21,345 nucleotides of DNA, taken from JANTGF01 sp033791445. Lineage in GTDB: Bacteria; Bacteroidota; Bacteroidia; Bacteroidales; VadinHA17. The stretch is from positions 1-21,345 of the forward strand of contig JASJGS010000197.1 of the NCBI GenBank assembly GCA_033791445.1, in the 5' to 3' direction. The first letter of the stretch is position 1, and every line of letters begins with the position of its first letter. Both the position numbers and the translations under genes were made by a program. Under the pieces are notes generated by a model. It did no database searches. It saw only the letters and a program-made list of their open reading frames with translations, and had not been told where the DNA came from. Of the stretch, positions 7,623 to 16,084 are shown piece after piece.

Positions 7623-7736
7623 GCACTGTGCAAATTCCATATTGTTTCATAATCAAAATAATTATAGAACCTTCCTCAAAAACACCTTTATATCCGATAC
7701 AAATGATATCGCAGAAGAAAGGATTTGAAAAAATAT

Positions 7737-7744
7737 TAACTTTG
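7737..7744 (+). promoter_or_regulatory. Candidate -7 promoter element of the CCA-enzyme gene
   Basis: TAACTTTG matches TAnnTTTG and sits about 50 nt upstream of the GTG start. No TTG lies at the ideal distance upstream (a TTTG at 7724-7727 is only 9 nt away), so it is supported by the -7 match alone. Confidence 0.4.
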
Positions 7745-7795
7745 ATTTTTTATTGTGAATTCATGGTAATAAAACTCTAATCAAAACAAATTAGT

Positions 7796-9208
7796 GTGAA
7801 GAACTGTTTGAAAAATCCAATTTTCAAAATAATATCAAAAATCACTACCCAGGAGAATATTGCAGCATATGTTGTCGGTGGTTATGTAAGAGACTTATTT
7901 TTAAATCGTTCTACTGAGGAACAGGATATTGACATTGTGGTAGTAGGAAATGGAATAGAGATTGCCAGAAAAGTAGCCAAATCTATAAATCCAGGAGTAA
8001 AGGTATCAGTATTTAAGAATTTTGGCACTGCCATGTTTAAGTATCAGCAGAGCGAAATCGAGTTTGTAGGGGCCAGGAAAGAATCTTACCGGAAAAACTC
8101 CAGAAAGCCCATTGTGGAAGATGGTACTCTTGAAGATGATCAAAAGCGTAGGGATTTCACAATCAATGCTATGGCTTTCAGCCTGAATGAGGACTCGTAT
8201 GGGTCATTTATTGATCCTTTTAATGGGATGGCAGATTTAGAAAATAAGATCATTCGAACACCTCTAGAAGCTAACCGTACTTTTTCTGATGATCCATTAC
8301 GAATGATTCGTGCCATTCGGTTTGCAACCCAATTAGATTTTACCATTGATGAACAAACTCTTGACTCAATAACCAGAAATTCTGAGCGAATTAAAATAGT
8401 ATCACAGGAACGGATTATTAACGAGCTTCAGAAAATAATTTTATCTAAAAAGCCCTCAAAAGGTTTTAAATTATTGGAAGAAACTCACCTGCTTGATATA
8501 ATTTTCCCTGAACTAAAAAACATGAAAGGTGTTGATACAGTTAATGGAAAGCAACATAAAGATAATTTTTACCATACCCTTGAAGTCCTTGATAATATAA
8601 GTCTTAAAACGGATGATGTTTGGCTGAGATGGGCTGCCATTTTGCATGATATAGCCAAACCACAAACAAAAAAGTATATTCCAGAAATCGGCTGGTCCTT
8701 TCATGGCCATGATTACATTGGGGCAAAAATGGTTCCTGGTATTTTCCGGAGAATGAAACTCCCCTTAAATGAAAAGATGAAGTATGTTCAAAAGATTGTA
8801 TTACTTCATCTCAGACCCATTGCTCTTGCAGAGGATGTTGTTTCAGATTCTGCCCTTCGAAGACTTTTGTTTGATGCTGGAGAAGATATTGAAGATCTAA
8901 TGACCCTTAGTGAAGCGGATGTTACCTCAAAGAATGAAAAGAAAGTAAAAGCATATTTGAATAACTTTAAGAAAGTAAGACTCAAGCTTAAGAAAATTGA
9001 GGAGAAAGATGCCGTTAAAAATTTTCAACCACCTATTAGCGGTGAGGAAATTATTAATACTTTTCACATTAAACCGTCAAAGGAAGTAGGTATCATTAAG
9101 ACTGCAATAAAAGAAGCCATTCTGGATGGAGTTATTAGCAACAACTATGATGAAGCCTATGAATTCATGCTTAAAAAAGGAGAGGAACTTGGATTGACTG
9201 CTGTCTAG
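7796..9208 (+). CDS. cca: CCA-adding tRNA nucleotidyltransferase with HD domain
   Basis: A 470-residue class II nucleotidyltransferase that adds or repairs the 3'-terminal CCA of tRNAs in the cytoplasm. Seen in the sequence: the phosphate-binding VVGGYVRD motif (26-33), the catalytic carboxylates DID (D44, D46), RRDFTINAMAF (118-128), the nucleotide-selecting DDPLRMIRAIRFA region, and the VSQERIINEL helix. An HD phosphohydrolase domain follows, with HTLEVLD and WAAILHDIAKP (H284, D285). The HD domain can give 2',3'-cyclic phosphodiesterase or phosphatase activity in tRNA repair. The start is GTG: the nearest in-frame upstream ATG (7763) is closed by TAA at 7778, and the protein already begins just ahead of the conserved core. 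The related poly(A) polymerase is the main alternative; the HD fusion and motif set favour the CCA enzyme. Confidence 0.92.
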   Translation: MKNCLKNPIFKIISKITTQENIAAYVVGGYVRDLFLNRSTEEQDIDIVVVGNGIEIARKVAKSINPGVKVSVFKNFGTAMFKYQQSEIEFVGARKESYRKNSRKPIVEDGTLEDDQKRRDFTINAMAFSLNEDSYGSFIDPFNGMADLENKIIRTPLEANRTFSDDPLRMIRAIRFATQLDFTIDEQTLDSITRNSERIKIVSQERIINELQKIILSKKPSKGFKLLEETHLLDIIFPELKNMKGVDTVNGKQHKDNFYHTLEVLDNISLKTDDVWLRWAAILHDIAKPQTKKYIPEIGWSFHGHDYIGAKMVPGIFRRMKLPLNEKMKYVQKIVLLHLRPIALAEDVVSDSALRRLLFDAGEDIEDLMTLSEADVTSKNEKKVKAYLNNFKKVRLKLKKIEEKDAVKNFQPPISGEEIINTFHIKPSKEVGIIKTAIKEAILDGVISNNYDEAYEFMLKKGEELGLTAV

Positions 9209-9218
9209 GATAAATTTA

Positions 9219-10319
9219 TTAATTTGTTTTTCGTGATTTCCCTGGCACTGATTCCGGATTTGAGAGAAGCAAGCTAACTTTTACCGGAAGATGGTCACTA
9301 AAACCGCCCAAATATTTGAATCCGGCATAAGTTGCAAAAGGTTTGTTTCCAAGATACTTTTCATCTTCAATCAATAAAAATTCCAGATTAAAAATTACAA
9401 AAGTGGGTAAATCCACCTTTGTTTTTGACTGGGTACCTAGCATATTCCCTGATACAATAATTTGATCAAACTTATCCCATATACCCCTGTATTTATATGA
9501 GCCAGCTTCATTTTCAGAAATTCCATGAAGGTTATAAAGGCTACAGGAATCTGTTTCCTCATAATTAAGTCTGGCATTCAGTACTTTCAAAAGACTTTTG
9601 TTTTCAGGCTGATCATTGAAGTCTCCCATAATCACAATTCCCTGATTTGGAGAAAGTAAAATTATACTATCAACTTTTGCCCTTAATACTCTTGCTGCCT
9701 GAATTCGACGTGGTTCAGATTCAAGCTGGCCTCCACGTCTTGATGGCCAGTGGTTTACAAAAAGATGTATTGTGTCCTTTGAGTGATAAAAAATTCCTTT
9801 TACATATAAAATATCCCTGGTTACATACATGGTATCATTTGGAAAATCAACGGAAATAGGTTCTGCAAACACCGGTTTAAAAATCTGCTGATCGTAAAGT
9901 AATGCCACATCTATTCCTCGTCTGTCAGGGGATTCAAAGTGTTCAAAACGATACTCAAGTTTTGACAGGGGGGTGTCATAAATCAAATCATTTAGCACTT
10001 TCTTATTTTCAACCTCACAAAGACCAATTAAAACAGGTGAGTCCCATCCTCCTGCAGCTACAATTGTTTTGTATAGCTTATTAATTTTATCATTATATCG
10101 TTTTATAGACCAGTGTTTATCACCCCAGGGTAGAAATTCCTCATCAGCCTTCAGGGTATCATCCCATGTATCAAAAAGGTTTTCAACATTATAGAAAACC
10201 ATATCAACAATTACAGATTTTTCTGAGCTCTGTGAAAACGAAGAATTTCTTTGAAGAATAAAAACCAATACCAATAGTATGGTTTTAAAGAAAGCTAAAT
10301 ACCAAAAACCTTTTTTCAT
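9219..10319 (-). CDS. Exported endonuclease/exonuclease/phosphatase-family hydrolase
   Basis: A 366-residue protein with an N-terminal signal peptide (hydrophobic segment at about 5-22, likely cleaved near FSQ at 28-30), so it acts outside the cytoplasm. The fold is the DNase I/exonuclease III-like EEP superfamily, which hydrolyses phosphodiester or phosphomonoester bonds with Mg2+. Visible active-site motifs are MVFYNVENLFD (N44), GLCEVENK (E102), RRGIDVALLYD, VNHWPSRRGG, IMGDFNDQP and GGFSDHLPVKV near the C-terminus. That is a complete catalytic set. It is translationally coupled to the upstream lipoprotein gene: its ATG overlaps that gene's TGA (ATGA). The substrate cannot be told from sequence; extracellular nucleic acid (phosphate scavenging) is a reasonable inference, and phospholipid or inositol phosphate is possible. 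Confidence 0.85.
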   Translation of the reverse strand: MKKGFWYLAFFKTILLVLVFILQRNSSFSQSSEKSVIVDMVFYNVENLFDTWDDTLKADEEFLPWGDKHWSIKRYNDKINKLYKTIVAAGGWDSPVLIGLCEVENKKVLNDLIYDTPLSKLEYRFEHFESPDRRGIDVALLYDQQIFKPVFAEPISVDFPNDTMYVTRDILYVKGIFYHSKDTIHLFVNHWPSRRGGQLESEPRRIQAARVLRAKVDSIILLSPNQGIVIMGDFNDQPENKSLLKVLNARLNYEETDSCSLYNLHGISENEAGSYKYRGIWDKFDQIIVSGNMLGTQSKTKVDLPTFVIFNLEFLLIEDEKYLGNKPFATYAGFKYLGGFSDHLPVKVSLLLSNPESVPGKSRKTN

Positions 10320-11776
10320 CTCCTGATTTTTCGTTTCAAACCAGGGGTTTCGATTCTCTCATAAGAACCCAGATCAGGGCCTGCATCATCAAGGCGACTA
10401 TTGCCCAATAGATCAGCAGGAAACAACTCTGCAATTTCAATCGAAGCTTTATCTTTAGCAAAAGCCAGTGTATCCAGTTGAAAATTAAATTCATTGGAAG
10501 CAATAAATCCAGGATCTTCATTTACCCAAATGCTTTTAAAATTTTCGGAATCTCCGGTATCAATAGAGGTGTCAGCCTTTATTAAACAGTGATCAAAATA
10601 ATAGTTAAATATTCCACCTGTCTCAAATTCATCAACAAGAATTTCATTATTTAAACCACCATAAATGATACAATTTCCAAAGGAAGCCTGAATTAAATCT
10701 CCTGTGAACAAGGCAGTATCATTTAAATTATAATAATTTGAAAGGAGAAAAGTAGGTGTAGCCCGATGTGACCAGGCCCAGAAGTTTGCAAAGGTGCATT
10801 GATTAAAGTCATATGAACCTCCTGTTGTTAATGCGGTAGTAAAGGCTGCACAATCAGCAATCAAACAATTATTTGCCTCAATTTTTGAGCCAATTGAAGA
10901 TATCCCAGCATAGGTCATATGCTGAATGACTGAATTTGTAATCTTTAAGTCAGGAGGGGGGTCATTTGAATAAAAATTTCCAAGATGAATACCTGTTACT
11001 CCATTTAGAATTATTGCATTATTAATTTCATTCTCACTACTCCCATTTATGAAATACATACCACTCCACTGTCCTGGAATATCTTTATACATCTGGTCAA
11101 GCCGGTCTCCCTGAAAAGTTACTGGTTCATCTATGGTTCCATTTACTTTTAAGGTACCACTTACATATAAGGAAGAGCCTTTATGGAAATACAAACGCGT
11201 ACCTGGAGATATTGTTAAGACCTCAGAAGTATCAACCATCATAGAATTATAAACAAGATATGGTTTATCATTAATCCAGGTCTGACTTCTAATTACTTCT
11301 CCATTTATCAAATGGACATCCTGCCCCCACGCAACAAGATCTATATCCTGCAGGTTGCTATTGGTGACGAAAACAATAGAATCCTGCACAACCATTGGAT
11401 TATTCACATTCAGTGGATCGATTGTTGCTTCAACAAACACATATAAACTATCCCCACCATCCAATGGAATATCTTCCAGAGAGTATCCTTCCCTACCATC
11501 CACATTCATTCTGAAAAAAGAGTTTGTACCCGTAGCCAGTGAAATTGATGAGATTAAAACATTTTCTTTCCCGGGGTTATGGACCGTAAACTCTAATGTA
11601 ACTGTACCTATGCTGGTAAAAACAGTATCAAATAATAATGTATCCACTGAGAATGTGAGTTTGGCTGATGAATCATCGGTAAATTGCTCTTTTTCACAAC
11701 CTCCAACTAAAATACTCAGAAGAATTACAATAAAAACACTAAATCCAATGACACGTATATGTGGGTGATATTTCAA
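10316..11776 (-). CDS. Right-handed beta-helix lipoprotein
   Basis: A 486-residue envelope lipoprotein. It has a signal segment (residues 9-23) and a lipobox LVGGC with C27 as the lipid-modified cysteine. Residues 35-150 look like an immunoglobulin-like or choice-of-anchor beta-sandwich (FTSIGTVTLEFTVHNPGKEN). From about 165 come repeated short beta-strands with Asn/Gly turns (SGTLKVNGTIDEPVTFQGD, NNAIILNGVTGIHLGN, ITNSVIQHMTYAGISSIGSK), typical of a parallel beta-helix. The end, DDAGPDLGSYERI, is a common terminus of such proteins. The start is TTG, because no in-frame ATG or GTG precedes the signal peptide. It is the first gene of a pair with the exported EEP hydrolase (4-nt overlap). Beta-helix proteins often bind or cleave polysaccharide, but I see no lyase motif, so binding or scaffolding is equally possible. 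Confidence 0.8.
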   Translation of the reverse strand: MKYHPHIRVIGFSVFIVILLSILVGGCEKEQFTDDSSAKLTFSVDTLLFDTVFTSIGTVTLEFTVHNPGKENVLISSISLATGTNSFFRMNVDGREGYSLEDIPLDGGDSLYVFVEATIDPLNVNNPMVVQDSIVFVTNSNLQDIDLVAWGQDVHLINGEVIRSQTWINDKPYLVYNSMMVDTSEVLTISPGTRLYFHKGSSLYVSGTLKVNGTIDEPVTFQGDRLDQMYKDIPGQWSGMYFINGSSENEINNAIILNGVTGIHLGNFYSNDPPPDLKITNSVIQHMTYAGISSIGSKIEANNCLIADCAAFTTALTTGGSYDFNQCTFANFWAWSHRATPTFLLSNYYNLNDTALFTGDLIQASFGNCIIYGGLNNEILVDEFETGGIFNYYFDHCLIKADTSIDTGDSENFKSIWVNEDPGFIASNEFNFQLDTLAFAKDKASIEIAELFPADLLGNSRLDDAGPDLGSYERIETPGLKRKIRR

Positions 11777-11871
11777 AAAAGGCTGTGCTGTGTGTTAATT
11801 AATAATAGATTGCCAATTATACTAGAACGTTATAAAAATAAAAACATTATGTTTTGTATTGATATACAAAG

Positions 11872-11898
11872 TTGCAGTAAGCAAAAATTGTATCTTTG
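11872..11898 (+). promoter_or_regulatory. Promoter of the amidohydrolase gene
   Basis: TTG (11872-11874) is followed after 16 nt by TATCTTTG (11891-11898), an exact TAnnTTTG match. Transcription would start near 11904, giving a leader of about 23 nt before the ATG at 11927. The spacer is 1 nt shorter than the usual range. Confidence 0.55.
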
Positions 11899-11926
11899 GT
11901 TCAACAAAATTCAAATTTAATATATT

Positions 11927-13570
11927 ATGAAGCACCTATTTATCCCCCTCCTGGTATTTGTTTTTCTAGGATTGAATAATTGCAATTCCAAAAAGATAAA
12001 TGTAGACCTAATTGTTCACAATGCGGCAATTTACACTGTGAATGAACAATTCTCGATTGAAGAAAGTATGGCATTAAGCGATGGGAAAATAGTTGCCGTA
12101 GGAACAAATAAAGATATATTAGATAAATATCTTGGGGAAAAGACAATTGATTTAGATAAAAAATTCATACTTCCCGGATTAATTGATGCCCACTGTCATT
12201 ACTATGGTTATGGCATGAATTTAAATAATGTTGATTTGGTTGGAACTACTTCCTTTGAGGAAATTATTGAAAAAACGAAATCACACTATCAACAGTTCCC
12301 TTCTGAATGGATTTTGGGACGTGGCTGGGACCAGAATGATTGGGAGGTGAAAGAATTCCCCACTAGGGAAAAACTTGACCTGGCATTTCCAGACACGCCT
12401 GTTTTCCTCAGAAGAATTGACGGACATGGAGCCATAGCAAATGCTAAGGCACTTGAATTAGCTGGGGTTACGAAAAATACAAAAATTGATGGAGGAGATC
12501 TGATTCTGAAAGATGGAGAGTTAACCGGTGTATTGATTGATAATGCAATGGGGCTGGTAGGAAGGGTAATTCCTGCAAACAATAGAAATGATATAATAAA
12601 TGGTTTACTAAAAGCTCAGGAAAACTGTTTTGAAGTCGGCCTAACTACCGTTTTTGATGCAGGACTTGGAAATTCCGTATTGCATATAATTGATAGTCTT
12701 CAAGCTAAGAAACAACTTAAGATGAGGATAAATGCAATGCTATCTCCCTCAAAGAAGAATTTCACTACCTACCTGTATAACGGCATTTACCAAACTGACC
12801 TATTAACCATTCGTTCTATTAAGTTATTCGCAGATGGAGCGCTCGGCTCAAGGGGTGCTAAATTACTCTACCCTTATTCTGATGATCCAGGTAATAGTGG
12901 GCTTCTGGTTTCTCATCCTGATGACTTAATGGATATTTGTGAACAAGCATACGAATATGGGTACCAGGTCAACACCCATTGCATAGGGGACTCTGCCAAC
13001 AGACTTATGTTGAATATTTATGGCGAAATACTAAAAGGTAAAAATGACAAGCGTTGGAGAATAGAGCATGCTCAGATAATCCATCCGGACGATTTTAAAT
13101 TATTTGGAAAGTACAGTCTTGTTCCATCTATACAATCCACACATGCGACCTCTGATATGTATTGGGCTGAAGATCGCCTGGGTGCTGAGCGTATAAAAGG
13201 GGCTTATGCATATCGTCAGCTATTGGAACAAAATGGTTGGATCCCAAATGGCAGTGATTTCCCAGTTGAGCATATTAATCCATTATTTGGTTTCTTTGCA
13301 TTAACAGCAAGAAAAGATCAATCAGGTTATCCGGAAAACGGCTTTCAAATGGAGAATTCCCTCTCCAGAGAGGAGGCCTTAAAGGCTATGACCATCTGGG
13401 CTGCAAAATCGGGTTTTGAGGAAGACCGAATTGGAAGTATTGAGCCAGGGAAATATGCTGATTTTATTGTAATAGACATAAACATAATGGATTGTGACCT
13501 AATGCAAATTCCTAAATTACAGATTCAAAAAACATTTGTTCAGGGGGTAGAAGTATTTTCAGCCAGATAG
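11927..13570 (+). CDS. YtcJ-like metal-dependent amidohydrolase, exported (probable lipoprotein)
   Basis: A 547-residue amidohydrolase-family-3 enzyme that hydrolyses C-N bonds of amides or N-formyl/ureido compounds using bound metal. Seen in the sequence: a signal segment (residues 3-16) followed by C19 in LNNC, an imperfect lipobox; the urease-like beta-sandwich (LIVHNAAIYTVNEQ); the metal motif LPGLIDAHCHYYG (H89, H91); SIKLFADGALGSRGA; VNTHCIGDSAN (H351); WRIEHAQIIHP (H381); GSDFPVEHINPL (D444); and a C-terminal EPGKYADFIVID. All metal ligands of the family are present and the length is typical. The natural substrate is unknown; YtcJ-like proteins are often annotated as N-substituted formamide deformylases on weak grounds. 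It is transcribed alone, divergent from the beta-helix lipoprotein gene, and convergent with the tolC-like gene with a 33-nt gap. Confidence 0.87.
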   Translation: MKHLFIPLLVFVFLGLNNCNSKKINVDLIVHNAAIYTVNEQFSIEESMALSDGKIVAVGTNKDILDKYLGEKTIDLDKKFILPGLIDAHCHYYGYGMNLNNVDLVGTTSFEEIIEKTKSHYQQFPSEWILGRGWDQNDWEVKEFPTREKLDLAFPDTPVFLRRIDGHGAIANAKALELAGVTKNTKIDGGDLILKDGELTGVLIDNAMGLVGRVIPANNRNDIINGLLKAQENCFEVGLTTVFDAGLGNSVLHIIDSLQAKKQLKMRINAMLSPSKKNFTTYLYNGIYQTDLLTIRSIKLFADGALGSRGAKLLYPYSDDPGNSGLLVSHPDDLMDICEQAYEYGYQVNTHCIGDSANRLMLNIYGEILKGKNDKRWRIEHAQIIHPDDFKLFGKYSLVPSIQSTHATSDMYWAEDRLGAERIKGAYAYRQLLEQNGWIPNGSDFPVEHINPLFGFFALTARKDQSGYPENGFQMENSLSREEALKAMTIWAAKSGFEEDRIGSIEPGKYADFIVIDINIMDCDLMQIPKLQIQKTFVQGVEVFSAR

Positions 13571-13603
13571 ACTATTCAAATTTTAAGGAATTAGAAAGTT
13601 TTC

Positions 13604-14971
13604 CTAATCCAGGTTAAATGGTTTGCCATTATAGAAATCAAGGATCTTGGTTGTAAATACAAACTCATATTTGGCCTGCAATAACTCTGCCTGTGCCTTG
13701 ATAAGGTTGTTCTTGTTAATATTATAATCAATTGCATTCTCTGTGCCAGTGTCCATCTTTTCCTGGGAATAATCCATCGCCGCTTGTCTGGATTCAACAA
13801 CTTCCGTGGAGGTTCTGTATTTTGCAAGGGCAGATGTTGCATCCAAATGGGTTTGCTGAATAGTTTTGTAGAGTATCTTTTTCGATTGGTCAAGATTCAC
13901 CTCAGCATCCAGCATTGAGATTTTTGCATTGCTAATATTGTTCTGAATTGTCCACTGCTGAAAAATAGGGATATTCAGATTGATGGAAACCTGCTGATAC
14001 CTATTATCCTTAATCTGGTCACCATAAGGATATGGAGCATCAGGATCAAGAGGATTTCTTCCAATCTCAGAGTAGCGTGAATAAATCAATCCCCTCACAT
14101 AAAGATTTGGACTTCTCGTTCCTCGAGCTATTGACAAATTCTTTTCCTCGGCTTTCAGATTGTATTCTGCACTTTTAATTTCAGGAAAACTAGCTACAGC
14201 ATTTTGATAAACCTCTCCAAAAGGTATAATAATAATACCCTCTTTAATCTCCCTTTCTTCTGGTTTCTTTACTCTAAAATCCCCAACCGAATCTAAATTA
14301 AGCAATTGAGTGATGTCTAGATAGGTAGTCTTTAGTTGGTTTGAAACTGTAGTCAGATTTAATCGCTCGGCAGCAGCCTGAGATTCTATATCAAGCAATT
14401 GCCCCTGGGAGGTTTTTCCCAATTTTACAAATTGGCTTATACGCACCACCTGCTGGTCAATGGCATCAAGTTGTGATTTCGCAATCTCCAGCAGTTCTTC
14501 ATTGTATAAGATTCTCATATAGGCAAAAACAATTGCAATCATTATATCATTCTTATCTTTACCTACATTTGCATTGCTGGCGAGAAAGTTGAATTTATTT
14601 CGCTTAATTATATTCGTCTGTTGTAATCCATTAAAGACATTCAATGTGGCTTGCGCCCCAAGATTTCCATCCTGAAATTTTTGTTGAACATAAGTATAAT
14701 CATCATAATTCACTGTTTTTCCGGAGCTAAGGCTATGCTGTGCAAAACCATTTAAACTGGGAAGTATCTCCAATTTTGACTGGAGAAGATTATTTTCTGT
14801 GGTTTTAGCCTGGAAAATTGTTCTTTTTAACTGAAGATTGTTTTCCATTGCATAGTTGATACAATCATCAAGTGACCATACCTTCTGAGAGAGAGCTGAG
14901 GTTGGTATAAGAAATAATAGGATAAAGACGGTCCAGGCAGTTAAACCCTGAAAATACTTAGAAATATGCAT
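13604..14971 (-). CDS. TolC-family outer-membrane efflux protein
   Basis: A 455-residue outer-membrane channel of the TolC/OEP family, last gene of the efflux cluster. It has an N-terminal signal peptide (cleavage near LSQ at 27-29), then the typical first helix WSLDDCINYAMENNLQLKR and long amphipathic helices. It also has the two-fold repeat pattern of the family (PSLNGFAQHS in the first half, PNLYVRGLIYS in the second). Such proteins form a trimeric duct completing adaptor-ATPase exporters. The start ATG lies 5 nt after the stop of the 97-residue upstream gene, indicating co-translation. Length and composition are normal. It should pair with the adaptor encoded at 16085-17338 and the ATPase at 15377-16060. 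Confidence 0.92.
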   Translation of the reverse strand: MHISKYFQGLTAWTVFILLFLIPTSALSQKVWSLDDCINYAMENNLQLKRTIFQAKTTENNLLQSKLEILPSLNGFAQHSLSSGKTVNYDDYTYVQQKFQDGNLGAQATLNVFNGLQQTNIIKRNKFNFLASNANVGKDKNDIMIAIVFAYMRILYNEELLEIAKSQLDAIDQQVVRISQFVKLGKTSQGQLLDIESQAAAERLNLTTVSNQLKTTYLDITQLLNLDSVGDFRVKKPEEREIKEGIIIIPFGEVYQNAVASFPEIKSAEYNLKAEEKNLSIARGTRSPNLYVRGLIYSRYSEIGRNPLDPDAPYPYGDQIKDNRYQQVSINLNIPIFQQWTIQNNISNAKISMLDAEVNLDQSKKILYKTIQQTHLDATSALAKYRTSTEVVESRQAAMDYSQEKMDTGTENAIDYNINKNNLIKAQAELLQAKYEFVFTTKILDFYNGKPFNLD

Positions 14972-14976
14972 TTTAT

Positions 14977-15270
14977 TTATTCTTCTTTTATTCTATAAAG
15001 AACCTGTATATACTTCGCATCATCAAGCGGAGTGTATATCTGGATTAACTCCCAGGCAGGATCATATTTTTTTATAGATTTTTTTAAGCGGGTAATCCGC
15101 GCCAGAGACCTTGATAACTCATCTACTCCATTTGAAAACTCATCTTCAATCTCCCACTCAAAAGAAACTACTCTGAAGTTATATTGAATTTCCTTTCCTC
15201 CAACTTTTAAAAGGATCTCTGCACTTTCATTCTCACCAAAATGCATGATAGGTACACATAGTTCTTTCAT
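14977..15270 (-). CDS. Hypothetical 97-residue protein between ATPase and TolC genes
   Basis: I do not recognise a family. The protein has no signal peptide, no membrane segment, and is fairly acidic at its start and basic in its middle. The first half looks like beta-strands (AEILLKVGGKEIQYNFRVVS) followed by an acidic stretch (WEIEDEF). The middle is a charged helix (SLARITRLKKSIKKYDPAW), and the end is a strand-like ELIQIYTPLDDAKYIQVLYR. It is therefore a small soluble alpha/beta protein. Its stop codon is 5 nt before the tolC-like ATG, so the two are surely co-expressed, whereas 106 nt separate it from the ATPase gene. It occupies the spot where many related loci carry a permease, but is far too small and soluble to be one. 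A possible role in complex assembly is only inference. Confidence 0.72.
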   Translation of the reverse strand: MKELCVPIMHFGENESAEILLKVGGKEIQYNFRVVSFEWEIEDEFSNGVDELSRSLARITRLKKSIKKYDPAWELIQIYTPLDDAKYIQVLYRIKEE

Positions 15271-15376
15271 AATACTGTATATTTAATTTTGCAAAACGAA
15301 TTAACTCTTAGCAAATACGATCAGAATCCTTTAATTAAAAGACAGTTTGGGATAGAAAACAAAATAACAACGGAGC

Positions 15377-16060
15377 CTAAACAGTATGCTTAATATTCTC
15401 TGTAACTATATGACCATCAAATAATTGAATAATCCTATGGGCATATTCTGCATCTGCTGGTGAGTGTGTTACCATTACAATGGTTGTACCATCTTTGTTT
15501 AGTTCAGTCAACAGATTCATTACTTCTTCGCCATTAGCAGAATCAAGATTCCCTGTTGGCTCATCAGCTAGAATCAGTTTTGGTCCTGCTACTACAGCTC
15601 TGGCAATAGCCACTCTTTGCTGCTGACCACCTGATAATTGCTGTGGAAAATGCTTTTTCCTATGAATTATCTTCATCCTTTCCAACACAGCATCCACCTT
15701 TTTCTTTCTGTCAGCTGCAGACACTTTCATATACAATAATGGTAATTCCACATTTTCATATACTGTTAGCTCATCAATCAAATTAAAGCTCTGGAAAACA
15801 AAACCAATATTCCCTTTCCTTAAATTGGTCCGATTTCTCTCTGACATGTTAGACACTTCCGTATCGTTAAAATAGAATTCCCCACTAGATGGATTATCCA
15901 ATAATCCAAGAATATTCAGAAGGGTTGACTTGCCACATCCTGAAGGCCCCATTACGGCAACCATCTCCCCTCTCTTTACCTCGAAATCAACATTGTTCAG
16001 GGCAGTTGTTTCAACCTCTTCAGTTCTGAAGATTTTAGTTAGATTTTTTGTGCGAATCAT
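15377..16060 (-). CDS. ABC transporter ATP-binding protein, MacB/LolD type
   Basis: A 227-residue cytoplasmic ATPase of the MacB/LolD/FtsE group, which powers mechanotransmission exporters and lipoprotein release. Motifs are all intact: Walker A GPSGCGKST (38-46), Q-loop VFQSFNLIDELTVYENVELPL (from 88), signature LSGGQQQR (142-149), Walker B LILADEPTGNLDS (162-174) and the H-loop VTHSPADAEYAHR. The phrase EPTGNLDS and the Q-loop sequence are characteristic of this group. It starts at an ATG 24 nt after the adaptor gene and is in the same operon. Family members need an FtsX-like four-helix permease, which is not encoded in this window. Confidence 0.94.
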   Translation of the reverse strand: MIRTKNLTKIFRTEEVETTALNNVDFEVKRGEMVAVMGPSGCGKSTLLNILGLLDNPSSGEFYFNDTEVSNMSERNRTNLRKGNIGFVFQSFNLIDELTVYENVELPLLYMKVSAADRKKKVDAVLERMKIIHRKKHFPQQLSGGQQQRVAIARAVVAGPKLILADEPTGNLDSANGEEVMNLLTELNKDGTTIVMVTHSPADAEYAHRIIQLFDGHIVTENIKHTV

Positions 16061-16084
16061 AGCTTACTTTTTTACTGGTTGATA

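Noticed and set aside
11355..11768. 137-codon open frame on the plus strand
   Set aside because: Lies entirely opposite the beta-helix lipoprotein gene, shows no family motif, and has low-complexity Ser/Thr-rich composition expected of an antisense shadow.
13571..13603. Possible bidirectional terminator between amidohydrolase and tolC-like genes (TTAG...CTAA)
   Set aside because: The best stem has only 4 continuous pairs and internal mismatches, with no U-tract.
15271..15376. Remnant of a lost permease between ATPase and 97-residue gene
   Set aside because: The 106-bp gap shows no translated similarity to a membrane segment or FtsX-like motif in any frame that I could read.
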